Below, in pieces: positions 29,337 to 39,699 of a stretch of DNA of 64,000 nt (the stretch's first letter is position 1; each line of letters begins with the position of its first letter). This DNA is from Erythrobacter sp. ANT-B3C2 (GTDB lineage Bacteria > Pseudomonadota > Alphaproteobacteria > Sphingomonadales > Sphingomonadaceae). The stretch is taken from assembly GCA_001683845.1 (NCBI GenBank), contig LXQI01000007.1:62001-126000 (forward strand), read 5' to 3'. Position numbers and translations under genes: made by a program. A model generated the notes under the pieces. That model was not told the DNA's origin. It did not search any database and saw nothing but the letters and a program-made list of their open reading frames with translations.

Positions 29337-30388
29337 ATACCGCTCCGGCGGCGGAGGCAGAGAGCGAAGTGCCCGAGCGCGAGCTGACGATGATCGAAGC
29401 GATCAACGATGCGCTCGACGTGATGCTGGCACGCGACCCCGACGTGGTGCTGCTGGGCGAGGATATCGGCTATTTCGGGGGCGTGTTCCGCTGCACCGCC
29501 GGCCTGCAGGAAAAGCACGGCAAGACCCGCGTGTTTGATACGCCGATTAGCGAGAACGGCATCATCGGTGTGGCGGTGGGAATGGGCGCCTATGGCTTGC
29601 GGCCGGTGCCCGAGATCCAGTTTGCCGATTACATCTATCCCGGGCTCGATCAGATCGTCAGTGAGGCGGCGCGGCTCCGCTACCGCTCGGCGGCCGAGTA
29701 CATCGCGCCTATGACGATCCGCTCTCCGTTCGGCGGCGGCATCTTTGGCGGGCAGACCCACAGCCAGAGCCCGGAGGCGATCTTCACCCACATTTGCGGG
29801 CTCAAGACGGTGGTGCCGAGCACTCCCTACGATGCCAAGGGCCTGCTGATCGCCGCGATCGAGGACAACGATCCGGTGATCTTCTTCGAGCCCAAGCGGA
29901 TCTACAACGGCCCGTTCGACGGCTATTACGACCGCCCGACCAAGAGCTGGAAGGGCCAGCCCGGCGCGATGGTGCCCGAGGGGCATTACACCGTGCCGCT
30001 GGGCAAGGCCCGCATTGCACGCGCAGGCGAGGCGCTGACGGTGCTGGCCTATGGCACGATGGTGCATGTCGCCGCCGGTGTTGCGCAGGAGAAAGGCGTG
30101 GATGCCGAGATTATAGACCTGCGCACGTTGCTGCCGCTCGATATCGAGACGGTGGAAAAGTCTGTGCAGAAAACCGGCAAATGCCTGATCGTACACGAGG
30201 CTACCCGCACCTCCGGCTTTGGCGCCGAGTTGAGCGCGCTGGTGACCGAGCGCTGCTTCTACCACCTGGAGGCGCCGGTCGAGCGCGTCACCGGGTTCGA
30301 CACTCCCTATCCCCACAGCCTTGAATGGTCCTATTTCCCCGGTCCGATCCGCGTCGGCGAGGCGATGGACCGGCTGCTGAACGAGTAA
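29324..30388 (+). CDS. branched-chain 2-oxoacid dehydrogenase E1 beta subunit
   Basis: 'MIEAINDALDVMLARDPDVVLLGEDIGYFGGVFRCTAGLQ'. Confidence 0.94.
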   Translation: MAGLDTAPAAEAESEVPERELTMIEAINDALDVMLARDPDVVLLGEDIGYFGGVFRCTAGLQEKHGKTRVFDTPISENGIIGVAVGMGAYGLRPVPEIQFADYIYPGLDQIVSEAARLRYRSAAEYIAPMTIRSPFGGGIFGGQTHSQSPEAIFTHICGLKTVVPSTPYDAKGLLIAAIEDNDPVIFFEPKRIYNGPFDGYYDRPTKSWKGQPGAMVPEGHYTVPLGKARIARAGEALTVLAYGTMVHVAAGVAQEKGVDAEIIDLRTLLPLDIETVEKSVQKTGKCLIVHEATRTSGFGAELSALVTERCFYHLEAPVERVTGFDTPYPHSLEWSYFPGPIRVGEAMDRLLNE

Positions 30389-30393
30389 ATCCG

Positions 30394-31725
30394 ATGGCCC
30401 GCTACACCTTCCGCCTGCCCGATATCGGCGAGGGCATCGCCGAAGCCGAGATCGTCGCATGGCACGTCGCCGTGGGCGACGAGGTGGCCGAGGATGGCCG
30501 CATTGCCGACCTGATGACCGACAAGGCGACCGTGGAGATGGAAAGCCCGGTCGCCGGACGGGTGATCGAGATCGCCGGCGAGGCGGGCGAGGTGATCGCC
30601 ATCGGCTCGCCGCTGGTGGTGCTGGAAACAGCCGAGGCCGAGGGCGAGGAGCCCGGCAGTTCGGCGGAGCCTGTGGCGGCAGTTGAGCAGAAGGTCACCG
30701 AAGCGCCCGAAAGTAGGGAAGGCGTGCCTGTTCAAGAGGTTGCCCCGGAGAGTTCAAACTCGAAGAAGGAGGTTTCGCCAGCGCCGCAGGGCCATGTTGC
30801 CGATCCGCCGCCCGCATCCGCTCAGCAACACGCAGCGAGGGCCGCGGTCCTCGCAAGCCCAGCCGTGCGCAAGCGAGCGAGTGAGCTCGGTGTCGATCTG
30901 GCCCAGTTGCGCCCGGCGGCGGACGGCCGCGTGCGCCACGCCGATCTCGATGCCTTTCTCAGCTATTCGGGCGGGCAGGGCTACGCTGCTTCCGGCCGTG
31001 CGCGGCCGGACGAGACCATCAAGGTCATCGGCTTGCGGCGCCGGATCGCCGAGAACATGGCAGCATCCAAGCGCCACATCCCGCATTTCACCTATGTCGA
31101 GGAATGCGACGTCACCGAGCTGGAGCAGGCCCGCGCGCAGCTCAACGGCGCATCGGCCAGCTCGGGAGGCGAGCGGCCCAAGCTGACGCTCCTGCCGCTG
31201 CTGATCGCCGCACTCTGTCGCGCTTTGCCCGACTATCCGATGCTCAACGCCCGCTATGATGACGAGGCGAATGCCGTCACCCGCCACGGCACGGTGCATC
31301 TGGGCATGGCCACCGCGACGCCGGCCGGGCTGATGGTGCCGGTGATCCGCAATGCGCAGGGGCTGAACCTGTGGCAGCTGGCGGCTGAGATCGTGCGGCT
31401 TTCGCAGGCATCGCGCGACGGCAGTGCGCGCAGTGAAGAGCTTTCGGGCTCCACCATCACCGTTTCCTCGCTGGGCCCGCTGGGCGGGATTGCCTCGACC
31501 CCTGTGGTCAACCGGCCCGAGGTGGCGATCCTCGCGCCCAACCGCATCGTTGAGCGGCCGATGTTCGTTTCCGACGGGCTGGGGGGCGAGCGGATTGCCC
31601 GGCGCAAGCTGATGAACCTTTCGATCAGCTGCGATCACCGGGTGGTCGACGGGCACGATGCCGCCGCCTTCGTGCAGGCGGTCAAGCGGCTGCTGGAAGC
31701 GCCCGCGCTGCTGCTCGCAAGCTAG
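30394..31725 (+). CDS. branched-chain 2-oxoacid dehydrogenase E2 (dihydrolipoamide acyltransferase)
   Basis: Lipoyl domain 'DKATVEMESPVAG', catalytic 'SCDHRVVDGHDAA'. Confidence 0.94.
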   Translation: MARYTFRLPDIGEGIAEAEIVAWHVAVGDEVAEDGRIADLMTDKATVEMESPVAGRVIEIAGEAGEVIAIGSPLVVLETAEAEGEEPGSSAEPVAAVEQKVTEAPESREGVPVQEVAPESSNSKKEVSPAPQGHVADPPPASAQQHAARAAVLASPAVRKRASELGVDLAQLRPAADGRVRHADLDAFLSYSGGQGYAASGRARPDETIKVIGLRRRIAENMAASKRHIPHFTYVEECDVTELEQARAQLNGASASSGGERPKLTLLPLLIAALCRALPDYPMLNARYDDEANAVTRHGTVHLGMATATPAGLMVPVIRNAQGLNLWQLAAEIVRLSQASRDGSARSEELSGSTITVSSLGPLGGIASTPVVNRPEVAILAPNRIVERPMFVSDGLGGERIARRKLMNLSISCDHRVVDGHDAAAFVQAVKRLLEAPALLLAS

Positions 31726-31819
31726 TGGCGGAACGGGTTTGCGGGGCGGTTGACAGCCCCAGACCGCCCCACTAGAGGCGCTGCTTCCCAAGCGGAGAGG
31801 CGCCCCAGGCGGCCATGAT

Positions 31820-31896
<77 letters not shown>

Positions 31897-31949
31897 CTTG
31901 GCGGATTTTTTAGGTCATTATAGCTCAGGCCCTCGAGGTCCCCGGCCGT

Positions 31950-32162
31950 TCAGCGCCAGCGGCCGGTTTCCATCCAGATCAGGAATCGCCGGAGCGGCAG
32001 CAGCCAGGCAAGGCCCAGCACGAGGTAGGCCAGCGTCTGCGCCAGCACCGGAAGTCGCTCGATTAGCGGAGAGGCGAGCACCACCGCCAAGGCATAGAGC
32101 ACCAGCCCCACGAGCAGCGCAAGAATGCCGACTGGGATGCGCCAGGTGGGCTTGTCGCGCAT
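31950..32162 (-). CDS. DUF2842-like small membrane protein
   Basis: 70-aa two-TM protein 'MRDKPTWRIPVGILALLVGLVLYALAVVLASPLIERLP'. Confidence 0.7.
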   Translation of the reverse strand: MRDKPTWRIPVGILALLVGLVLYALAVVLASPLIERLPVLAQTLAYLVLGLAWLLPLRRFLIWMETGRWR

Positions 32163-32758
32163 CAATCCGCTCCAAACGGCCCAAGCACACGGGTCGGCGT
32201 GACGATCGCCACCAGCGGACGATCGTGGGACTCCAGTGGCAGGGAAGCGATCTCCTGCATGTCCCATGCGAGCCCAATCGCCACGGTCTGCGGGTGGGTT
32301 GCCAGCCAGCGATCGTAAAACCCGCCGCCCTGGCCGAGCCGCTCGCCGGTAGGGGTGAAGCCGAGCAAGGGTACGAACAGCACGGCGGGCAGCACCTGCG
32401 GTGCATCGGCACGTGGCTGGCGCAGGCCCATCGGGCCGGGGACAAGATCGCTCTCCTCGAATGGGTCGGTGTGGCGGTGGAAGGCCATGGTGGCGCCGTC
32501 CGGGGAGATGCGCGGCAGGGCGACCGCATGGCCCGTCTTGAAAAAGAAGCGGGTGTAACCGGCGGTCGGCGCCTCGCCGGCGCTGGCGCGGTAGAGGCCG
32601 ATCACGGCCTCTTGCGGCACCATCGCCAGCACCGCTGCGGGTGGGCGCTTGAACACCAGCGCACTGACTTCGCGCGGGAGGGCGCCGGCATGGGCGCGGC
32701 GCGATGCTCGCAGTTCCTCGCGTAGCTGCCGCTTCAGCTCGCCGGCCTGCTCGTCCAT
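32162..32758 (-). CDS. 5-formyltetrahydrofolate cyclo-ligase
   Basis: 'LVPGPMGLRQP', 'VPLLGFTPTGERLGQGGGFYDRWLA'. Confidence 0.92.
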   Translation of the reverse strand: MDEQAGELKRQLREELRASRRAHAGALPREVSALVFKRPPAAVLAMVPQEAVIGLYRASAGEAPTAGYTRFFFKTGHAVALPRISPDGATMAFHRHTDPFEESDLVPGPMGLRQPRADAPQVLPAVLFVPLLGFTPTGERLGQGGGFYDRWLATHPQTVAIGLAWDMQEIASLPLESHDRPLVAIVTPTRVLGPFGAD

Positions 32759-32809
32759 TCGCTCAACCTGCCTGCCTTTGATGGGGTGTGACGGAACCAC
32801 CATGGGTCG

Positions 32810-32970
32810 TTTGCCGGGAAATCCACTGACGCGTCGACGTCAGGTGGGCGCCATATACACCGGCCCTCGGGGCGAACCCCGCGAACCGGGTAGGGACAGC
32901 TCCCAAGGATTTGCTTATAGCCTCAGGGATTTTCTAACGGCTCGTTCCGGGCAGTCCCGCCAACTCTTAT
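32810..32970 (-). ncRNA. ssrS: probable 6S RNA (boundaries approximate)
   Basis: Non-coding gap between zapA and 5-FCL genes (conserved 6S context); minus-strand sequence contains CCCTGAGGCTATAAGC and GGTTCGCGGGGTTCGCCCCGAGGGCC hairpin segments. Confidence 0.55.
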
Positions 32971-32992
32971 CTAAGCGTTCGTGGCCGTTCTC

Positions 32993-33361
32993 TCAAGCAC
33001 CTGCGTGATCATTCGCGCCGGCCTCCAGCGCCTCGGCGGTGCGCTCGAGCCGTGTGGCGAGCGCCTCCAATGCTTCCAGCGCGGCGGCGGAAGGGCCTGG
33101 CGCCCCGGCCGAGGCTGCGGCTGGCGGCTGAGATGGAGTTCCGCCGCCTTGCGCCATCTCGTGCAGCTCGTCGGCCAGCAGCAGCGCGGCGTAAAGCAGG
33201 CGCCTTGCCTCCGGCTGGCCGGTAAAACCGGCTTGGCCCGCGAGCCGCTGGTCGATCATACGCCCCAGCATCGCAAGGTGCTGCTCCTCGCCCGCGGCGC
33301 AGGTGAGCGCATATTCGCGCCCGGCGATCGCCAAGGTGACGTTGCTCGTGGCGCTGCTCAT
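32993..33361 (-). CDS. zapA: cell division protein ZapA
   Basis: 'NVTLAIAGREYALTCAAGEEQHLAMLGRMID'. Confidence 0.85.
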   Translation of the reverse strand: MSSATSNVTLAIAGREYALTCAAGEEQHLAMLGRMIDQRLAGQAGFTGQPEARRLLYAALLLADELHEMAQGGGTPSQPPAAASAGAPGPSAAALEALEALATRLERTAEALEAGANDHAGA

Positions 33362-33555
33362 GGCTCGATCCGCGCGATCAGCCGGTCCAGCTCGGCCAGC
33401 GCGCCCTGCGCCTCCCGCCGCAGCGCCGCATCGGCGCCGGCCTGCCGGGATGCGCGCTCGATCCGCCCGGCGGCCGCCTCGATCCGTGACAGGGCACGCG
33501 AAAATCGATCATCTTCCATCGCTTGGAGCCCGTTGCTTGAAACCGGCGACAACAC
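33358..33555 (-). CDS. small coiled-coil hypothetical protein upstream of zapA
   Basis: Overlaps zapA start; 'MEDDRFSRALSRIEAAAGRIERA'. Confidence 0.6.
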   Translation of the reverse strand: MLSPVSSNGLQAMEDDRFSRALSRIEAAAGRIERASRQAGADAALRREAQGALAELDRLIARIEP

Positions 33556-33722
33556 CGCCGACTACAAAAGCATTGTTTAGACCAGATGTGAACAGGCGAG
33601 GGACTGGCAGAGCCCGACAGGGCTCAGCTTGGGCGCCGCCGCCTTGACGCGGGGGGCGGCGCTCCCCCAAGGAACGCGCAGCCGAATCGCGGCCCGGACA
33701 TGCTTTTCCAGGAGCCTTCGCC

Positions 33723-35720
33723 ATGCGCCACGATCCTGCTCGCTTCGCCCCCATGGCCAATGCCATCCGCGCCCTGTCGATGGATGCGGTCGAGGCGGCC
33801 GAATCGGGCCATCCGGGCATGCCGATGGGAATGGCCGATGCGGCCACCGTGCTGTGGAGCGAATATCTGCGCTTCGACGCCAGCGCACCGCACTGGCCCG
33901 ATCGCGACCGCTTCGTGCTCTCCGCCGGCCATGGCTCAATGCTGATCTACTCGCTGCTGCACCTCACGGGGTTCGCTCAGCCGACGATGGACGACATCCA
34001 GAACTTCCGCCAGGTCGGCAGCCGGTGCGCCGGGCACCCGGAGAATTTCCTGATCGAGGGGGTGGAGGCCACCACCGGGCCGCTCGGCCAGGGGCTTGCG
34101 ATGGCGGTGGGCATGGCGCTGGCCGAGCGGCACCTCAACGCAATCTATGGCGATGCGCTGGTCGATCACCGCACCTGGGTAATTGCCGGCGATGGCTGCC
34201 TGATGGAAGGCATCAACCACGAGGCGATCGGGCTGGCTGGCCATTTGAAGCTGGGCCGGATGAACGTGCTGTGGGACGATAACCGCATTACCATCGATGG
34301 CAGCACCGATCTTTCCACCAGCGAGGACGTGCGCGCCCGCTATCTTGCCACCGGCTGGCACGTGGTCAGCTGCAACGGGCATGATGCTGACGATGTGCGC
34401 CGCGCGCTGGACGAGGCGCTGGCCGACCCGCGCCCCTCGCTGATCGCCTGCCGCACGGTGATCGGCAAGGGTGCCCCCAACAAGGCGGGCACCTCCAAGG
34501 TCCACGGCGCGGCGCTGGGCGCGGACGAGGTGGCCGCCGCGCGCGAGATGCTCGGCTGGGATACGCTGGCTTTCGAGATCCCCGAGCGGATCCTCGCAGA
34601 TTGGCGCGCGGCCGGTACGCGCGGGCAGGAAGCTCACGCGCAGTGGCGCGATCGGCTGCAGGCGAGCGGGCAGGCCCACGAATTCACCGCTCGGATGAAG
34701 GGCGAACTGCCAGAGGTCTCGCAGTGGGCCGATTGGGCCGATTACAAGGCGCAAGTGGCCGAAGCGAAGCCCGAGATGGCCAGCCGCAAGGCAAGCGAGG
34801 CGGCGCTGGGCGTGTTGACGCAAAGCCTGTCGCAGATGGTGGGCGGATCGGCCGATCTCACCGGATCGAACAACACCAAGACGCCCTCCACCACGCCGCT
34901 GATGGCGGACGACTACGCCGGGCGCTACATCTATTACGGCATCCGCGAATTCGGCATGGGCGCGGCGATGAACGGCATGGCGCTGCATGGTGGTATCATC
35001 CCGTTCGGCGGCACCTTCCTGATCTTCTCCGATTATTGCCGCCCGGCGGTTCGCCTTTCGGCGCTTCAGCAGGCGCGCGTGATCTATGTGTTCACGCATG
35101 ATTCGATCGGCTTGGGCGAGGATGGCCCGACCCATCAGCCGGTCGAGCACCTGCAGTCCCTGCGCATGGTCCCCGATCTGTTGGTGATGCGCCCGGCCGA
35201 TACGCTGGAGACCGCCGAGTGTTGGGAGCTTGCGCTAAAGGAGAGCGCCCGGCCGAGCGTGCTCGCACTGAGCCGGCAGAACCTGCCCGCCCTGCGCTTC
35301 GATGCGAGTGAAAACCTCTGCGCGCGAGGTGCCTACCGCCTGCGGGCGGCGCAGGCGGACCGGCGGGTGATCCTCATTGCCACCGGCTCCGAGGTCTCGC
35401 TCGCCTGCGCCGTCGCCGAGGTGCTGGAAGGGCAGGGGATCGGCGCCGATGTGGTCTCCATGCCCTGCGCCGAGTTATTCGACGAGCAGCTGGCCGCTTA
35501 TCGCAACGAATTGCTGCCCGAGGTGCTGCCGTCCGAGATCCTGCGCGTGTCGATCGAGGCGGGCACCACCTTCGGGTGGGAGCGCTACACCCTGCTCGAC
35601 GGCCTTCGCATCGGGCTCGATCGCTTCGGCTCGTCGGGCAAGGGCGAGGATCTGTTCGAGAAGTTCGGTTTTACGCCGGAGGCGATCGTGCCGCAAATCA
35701 CCGCTCGTCTGGGCCAGTAA
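33723..35720 (+). CDS. tkt: transketolase
   Basis: 'NAIRALSMDAVEAAESGHPGMPMGMADAATVLW', 'HDSIGLGEDGPTHQPVEHL'. Confidence 0.97.
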   Translation: MRHDPARFAPMANAIRALSMDAVEAAESGHPGMPMGMADAATVLWSEYLRFDASAPHWPDRDRFVLSAGHGSMLIYSLLHLTGFAQPTMDDIQNFRQVGSRCAGHPENFLIEGVEATTGPLGQGLAMAVGMALAERHLNAIYGDALVDHRTWVIAGDGCLMEGINHEAIGLAGHLKLGRMNVLWDDNRITIDGSTDLSTSEDVRARYLATGWHVVSCNGHDADDVRRALDEALADPRPSLIACRTVIGKGAPNKAGTSKVHGAALGADEVAAAREMLGWDTLAFEIPERILADWRAAGTRGQEAHAQWRDRLQASGQAHEFTARMKGELPEVSQWADWADYKAQVAEAKPEMASRKASEAALGVLTQSLSQMVGGSADLTGSNNTKTPSTTPLMADDYAGRYIYYGIREFGMGAAMNGMALHGGIIPFGGTFLIFSDYCRPAVRLSALQQARVIYVFTHDSIGLGEDGPTHQPVEHLQSLRMVPDLLVMRPADTLETAECWELALKESARPSVLALSRQNLPALRFDASENLCARGAYRLRAAQADRRVILIATGSEVSLACAVAEVLEGQGIGADVVSMPCAELFDEQLAAYRNELLPEVLPSEILRVSIEAGTTFGWERYTLLDGLRIGLDRFGSSGKGEDLFEKFGFTPEAIVPQITARLGQ

Positions 35721-35734
35721 TCAAGGAGTTCGCT

Positions 35735-36742
35735 ATGGCGACCAAGGTATCCATCAACGGCTTCGGCCGCATCGGCCGGCTCGTCGCGCGGGCGATCCTG
35801 GAACGCGACGATCACGATCTGGAGCTCGTGGCAATCAACGATCTCGCCGAGCCGAAGGACAATGCGCTGCTGTTCGCCTATGACAGCACGCACGGGCGCT
35901 TTCCCGGCAAGGTCACCAGCGACGGTAACTCCATGCAGGTCGACGGACGCGACATCGCTGTCACCAAGGAGCGCGATCCGGCGAAGCTGCCGCACAAGGA
36001 CATGGGCGTAGACATCGTGCTGGAATGCACGGGCTTCTTCCAGAGCCATGATGCCGCCAAGCCGCATCTCGATGCCGGCGCCCGGCGGGTGCTGATCTCG
36101 GCCCCGGCCAGCGGTGTTTCGGCCACCATCGTATATGGCGTGAACCATGCGGCGCTGACGGCAGGGGATGTGATCGTTTCCAATGCCAGCTGCACCACCA
36201 ACTGCCTAGCACCGGTCGCCAAGGTCCTGAACGACAGTTTCGGGATCGAGCGTGGCTTCATGACCACGATCCATTCCTACACCAACGATCAGCGCATGCT
36301 GGACCAGATCCACAAGGATCTGCGCCGCGCCCGCGCCGGGGCGATGAACATGATCCCCACCACCACCGGCGCCGCCCGCGCGGTGGGGTTGGTGCTGCCC
36401 GAGCTGAAGGGCAAGCTGGATGGATCGTCGGTGCGGGTGCCCACGCCCAACGTCTCGATGATCGACCTGGTGTTCGTGCCCGGACGCGCAGTGACCAAGG
36501 ACGAGATCAACGCCGCGCTCAAATCCGCCGCCGAGGGCGAGATGAAGGGCGTGCTGGACTATACGGACGAGCCGCTCGTCAGCAGCGATTTCAATCACTA
36601 CCCGGCCAGCTCCACCATCGACAGTCTGGAGACGGCGGTGCTCGAAGGCCAGCTGGCCCGCGTGGTTTCGTGGTACGATAATGAATGGGGCTTCTCCAAT
36701 CGCATGATCGACACCGCCGGGGCGATGGCAAAGCTGCTCTGA
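35735..36742 (+). CDS. gap: type I glyceraldehyde-3-phosphate dehydrogenase
   Basis: 'KVSINGFGRIGRLVARAI', 'SNASCTTNCLAPVAKVL'. Confidence 0.97.
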   Translation: MATKVSINGFGRIGRLVARAILERDDHDLELVAINDLAEPKDNALLFAYDSTHGRFPGKVTSDGNSMQVDGRDIAVTKERDPAKLPHKDMGVDIVLECTGFFQSHDAAKPHLDAGARRVLISAPASGVSATIVYGVNHAALTAGDVIVSNASCTTNCLAPVAKVLNDSFGIERGFMTTIHSYTNDQRMLDQIHKDLRRARAGAMNMIPTTTGAARAVGLVLPELKGKLDGSSVRVPTPNVSMIDLVFVPGRAVTKDEINAALKSAAEGEMKGVLDYTDEPLVSSDFNHYPASSTIDSLETAVLEGQLARVVSWYDNEWGFSNRMIDTAGAMAKLL

Positions 36743-37230
36743 TCGGCACGGGCGTGGGCGGACGGCTGGCGGGGATCGGGCGGCGAAGCCGGCCGCACGG
36801 GGAGATCGAACTGATCGATCATGTCCATGTCAGCCGCACGCACGGTGTGGCCCAGGATTTCCGGGGTGCGCTGGCGGCCAGCAAGGGCAATTACCGGCGG
36901 CAGGTCTCGCTGATTGAGGCCGAGAGCTGGGCCGAGGCGCTGGCCGATCTGTCGCAGGCCGCACTGCACTCGGCCGAGCCCTGGTGGCGCCGCCGTGCCA
37001 ATTTGCTGGTTGAGGGCATCCGCCTGCCGCGCGCGGAAGGCACGCGCATCCGCATCGGCGCCGGCTGCCTTTTCGAGGTCATAACGGAGTGCAATCCGTG
37101 CCACCGGATGGAAGAGGTCGCGCCCGGCCTGAAGGCAGCGCTGACGCCCGGCTGGCGCGGCGGCTTCTTGTTGCGAGTGTTGGAAGATGGTGAGATTGCC
37201 ATCGGAAACGAGGTGAGGATCGAGCCATGA
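36685..37230 (+). CDS. MOSC domain-containing protein (start uncertain, likely a GTG near 36754)
   Basis: 'RRSRPHGEIELIDHVHVSRTHGVAQDFRGALAASKGNYRRQVSLIEAESW'. Confidence 0.65.
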   Translation: MGLLQSHDRHRRGDGKAALIGTGVGGRLAGIGRRSRPHGEIELIDHVHVSRTHGVAQDFRGALAASKGNYRRQVSLIEAESWAEALADLSQAALHSAEPWWRRRANLLVEGIRLPRAEGTRIRIGAGCLFEVITECNPCHRMEEVAPGLKAALTPGWRGGFLLRVLEDGEIAIGNEVRIEP

Positions 37231-38438
37231 GTCACTTCCGCACGCTGGATGATCTGGAGAACGATCTGGGGGATGTCTCCGGCAAGGTCGCGCTGGTGCG
37301 GGTCGATCTCAACCTGCCGATGGCCGATGGCGCGGCGACCGATCTCACCCGTGCCCGCGCGGTGGCCCCCACTATTCTCGAACTCGCCGATGCCGGCGCC
37401 AAGGTGCTGCTGCTGGCACATTTCGGCCGGCCCAAGGGTGAGCGCCACTCGACCCTGTCGACCAGCCTCGTCCAGCCCTCCATCGAAGGCGTGCTCGGGC
37501 GCGAGGTGATGTACATCTCCGAGGTATCGGGCACGGTGGTAGAGCAGTCGCTCGCCATCCTGCGGCCGGGCAACATCGGCCTGCTGGAAAACACCCGCTT
37601 CTGGCCGGGCGAGGAGGCGAATAATCCCGATTTCGCCCGCGCCATCGCGGCGAACGGCGATTTCTATGTCAACGATGCCTTTTCCGCCGCACACCGGGCG
37701 CATGCCAGCACCGAGGGGCTCGCGCATCTGCTCCCCGCCTACGCGGGCCGCGCGATGGAGGCCGAACTGCAGGCGCTGAACCGGGCGCTGGGCAACCCTG
37801 AGAAGCCGGTGGCTGCGGTGGTCGGCGGGGCCAAGGTCTCGTCCAAGCTGGCGGTGCTGAAACATCTGGTGGCGCGGGTCGATCATTTGATCATCGGCGG
37901 CGGCATGGCCAACACCTTCCTCGCAGCGCGCGGCGTGGATGTGGGCAAGTCCTTGTGCGAGCACGATCTCACGCCACAGGCCGAGGGGATCATGGACGCC
38001 GCCGACCGCGCGGGCTGCACCGTGCACCTGCCCTACGACGTGGTGGTGGCGCGCGAATTCGCCGCCAACCCGCCGGGTTTGCGCACCTGCAACGTGCACG
38101 AAGTCGCGCCCGACGAGATGATCCTCGACGTCGGCCCGCAGGCGACCGAAGCGCTGGCCGACGTGCTCAAGACCTGCCGCACGCTGGTGTGGAACGGCCC
38201 GCTGGGCGCCTTCGAGACGCCGCCGTTCGAGGCAGCCACCGTGGCGCTGGCGCAGACCGCCGCCGCGCTGACCAGTGAGGGCTCGCTGGTCACGGTCGCG
38301 GGCGGGGGCGATACGCTGGCAGCGCTGGCGCAGGCGGGGGTGGTGGACCGCTTCAGCTATGTCTCGACCGCTGGCGGCGCGTTTCTCGAATGGATGGAAG
38401 GGCGCGAACTGCCGGGCGTGGCTGCGCTTGCCCGCTAG
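37227..38438 (+). CDS. pgk: phosphoglycerate kinase
   Basis: 'KVALVRVDLNLPM', 'VNDAFSAAHRAHAST', 'VTVAGGGDTLAAL'. Confidence 0.97.
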   Translation: MSHFRTLDDLENDLGDVSGKVALVRVDLNLPMADGAATDLTRARAVAPTILELADAGAKVLLLAHFGRPKGERHSTLSTSLVQPSIEGVLGREVMYISEVSGTVVEQSLAILRPGNIGLLENTRFWPGEEANNPDFARAIAANGDFYVNDAFSAAHRAHASTEGLAHLLPAYAGRAMEAELQALNRALGNPEKPVAAVVGGAKVSSKLAVLKHLVARVDHLIIGGGMANTFLAARGVDVGKSLCEHDLTPQAEGIMDAADRAGCTVHLPYDVVVAREFAANPPGLRTCNVHEVAPDEMILDVGPQATEALADVLKTCRTLVWNGPLGAFETPPFEAATVALAQTAAALTSEGSLVTVAGGGDTLAALAQAGVVDRFSYVSTAGGAFLEWMEGRELPGVAALAR

Positions 38439-38507
38439 AAGCGCCCACTCAAATCGTACTGCGGCAAGCCACTGGCTGGACCGCGCCGGAAAGCAGAGGA
38501 ATTTGGC

Positions 38508-39407
38508 ATGACCTACGAAGAGATGAAGGCCCGCATCGAGGCCGGCAACGGCTTCATCGCCGCGCTCGACCAGTCGGGCGGCTCCACCCCGAAGGCGCTG
38601 CGGGGCTATGGCGTCGCCGACGCGGAGTGGAATGGCGAGGATGAGATGTACCGCAAGATCCACGAGATGCGCTGCCGCATCATCCGCTCGGCTGCGTTCA
38701 CCGGCGAGCGCGTGGTGGGCGCGATCCTGTTCGAAAAGACGATGGACGGAACGGTTGACGGCACCCCCGTGCCGCAGGCGCTCGCCGCAAAGGAGATTGT
38801 CCCCTTTCTCAAGATCGACAAGGGTCTGGAAGACGAGGCGAACGGCGTGCAGCTGATGAAGCCGATGCCGGAACTCGATGGCCTGCTCGCCCGCGCGAAG
38901 AGCCTCGGCGTGTTCGGCACCAAGCAGCGCTCGGTGATCAATGCCGCCCATCGCCAGGGCATTGCCGCAGTGGTGGCGCAGCAGGTCGAGATCGGGCGGC
39001 AGGTGCTGGCTGCGGGGCTGATGCCGATCCTGGAGCCGGAATATTCGATCAGATCCGAAGGCCGCGCCGAAGGCGAGGCGATGCTGCGCGAGGCGATCCT
39101 CACCCATCTCGCCCAGCTGCCCGAGGGCGAGCAAATGATGCTCAAGCTATCGATCCCCGGCGAGCGCAACGCCTATCGCGCACTAATCGCGCATCCCAAG
39201 GTGCTGAAGGTGGTCGCGCTCTCGGGCGGCTATTCGCGCGAGGAGGCCTGCGCCGAACTGGCGAAAAACGAGGGCATGATCGCCAGCTTCAGCCGCGCCC
39301 TGCTCGACGAGCTGCGCGCCCATCAGGCCGACGCGGAGTTCGACGCGACGCTGGATACGGCGATTGCCGCGATCCATCATGCAAGCGTGGAGAAGGTGGC
39401 CGCATAG
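38508..39407 (+). CDS. class I fructose-bisphosphate aldolase
   Basis: 'GNGFIAALDQSGGSTPKALRGYGV', 'MPILEPEYSI', 'VALSGGYSREEAC'. Confidence 0.93.
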   Translation: MTYEEMKARIEAGNGFIAALDQSGGSTPKALRGYGVADAEWNGEDEMYRKIHEMRCRIIRSAAFTGERVVGAILFEKTMDGTVDGTPVPQALAAKEIVPFLKIDKGLEDEANGVQLMKPMPELDGLLARAKSLGVFGTKQRSVINAAHRQGIAAVVAQQVEIGRQVLAAGLMPILEPEYSIRSEGRAEGEAMLREAILTHLAQLPEGEQMMLKLSIPGERNAYRALIAHPKVLKVVALSGGYSREEACAELAKNEGMIASFSRALLDELRAHQADAEFDATLDTAIAAIHHASVEKVAA

Positions 39408-39699
39408 CGAGATCGCTGCGCGGTCGGGGCACGGTGGAGGCGCTGGTGTCGGAGGCCGGTGCGCTTCGCGTTGTTCGAGCTGAAACCGGCAGCTAGGGCG
39501 AGCTGCACCAGCACCGGCTGCCGCCAATGCGGTCCGCGGAGTGGCTTCGGCCTGGCTGCAATGATTGCGAGGCCGGCCACTCCCGCCTCGGCAAAGAGCT
39601 GCGGGTTGTGGAATAGCAAGTACTTGTGGAAAGCCCCGCTCCGGTGCTTGTGGGTCACGCACGCCGACGTATCCGTACCGGCATAGCAGGAGCCATGGC

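Noticed and set aside
36891-39134. 747-aa minus-strand ORF
   Set aside because: Antisense to pgk and aldolase, compositionally low-complexity, no family motifs; typical high-GC shadow ORF.
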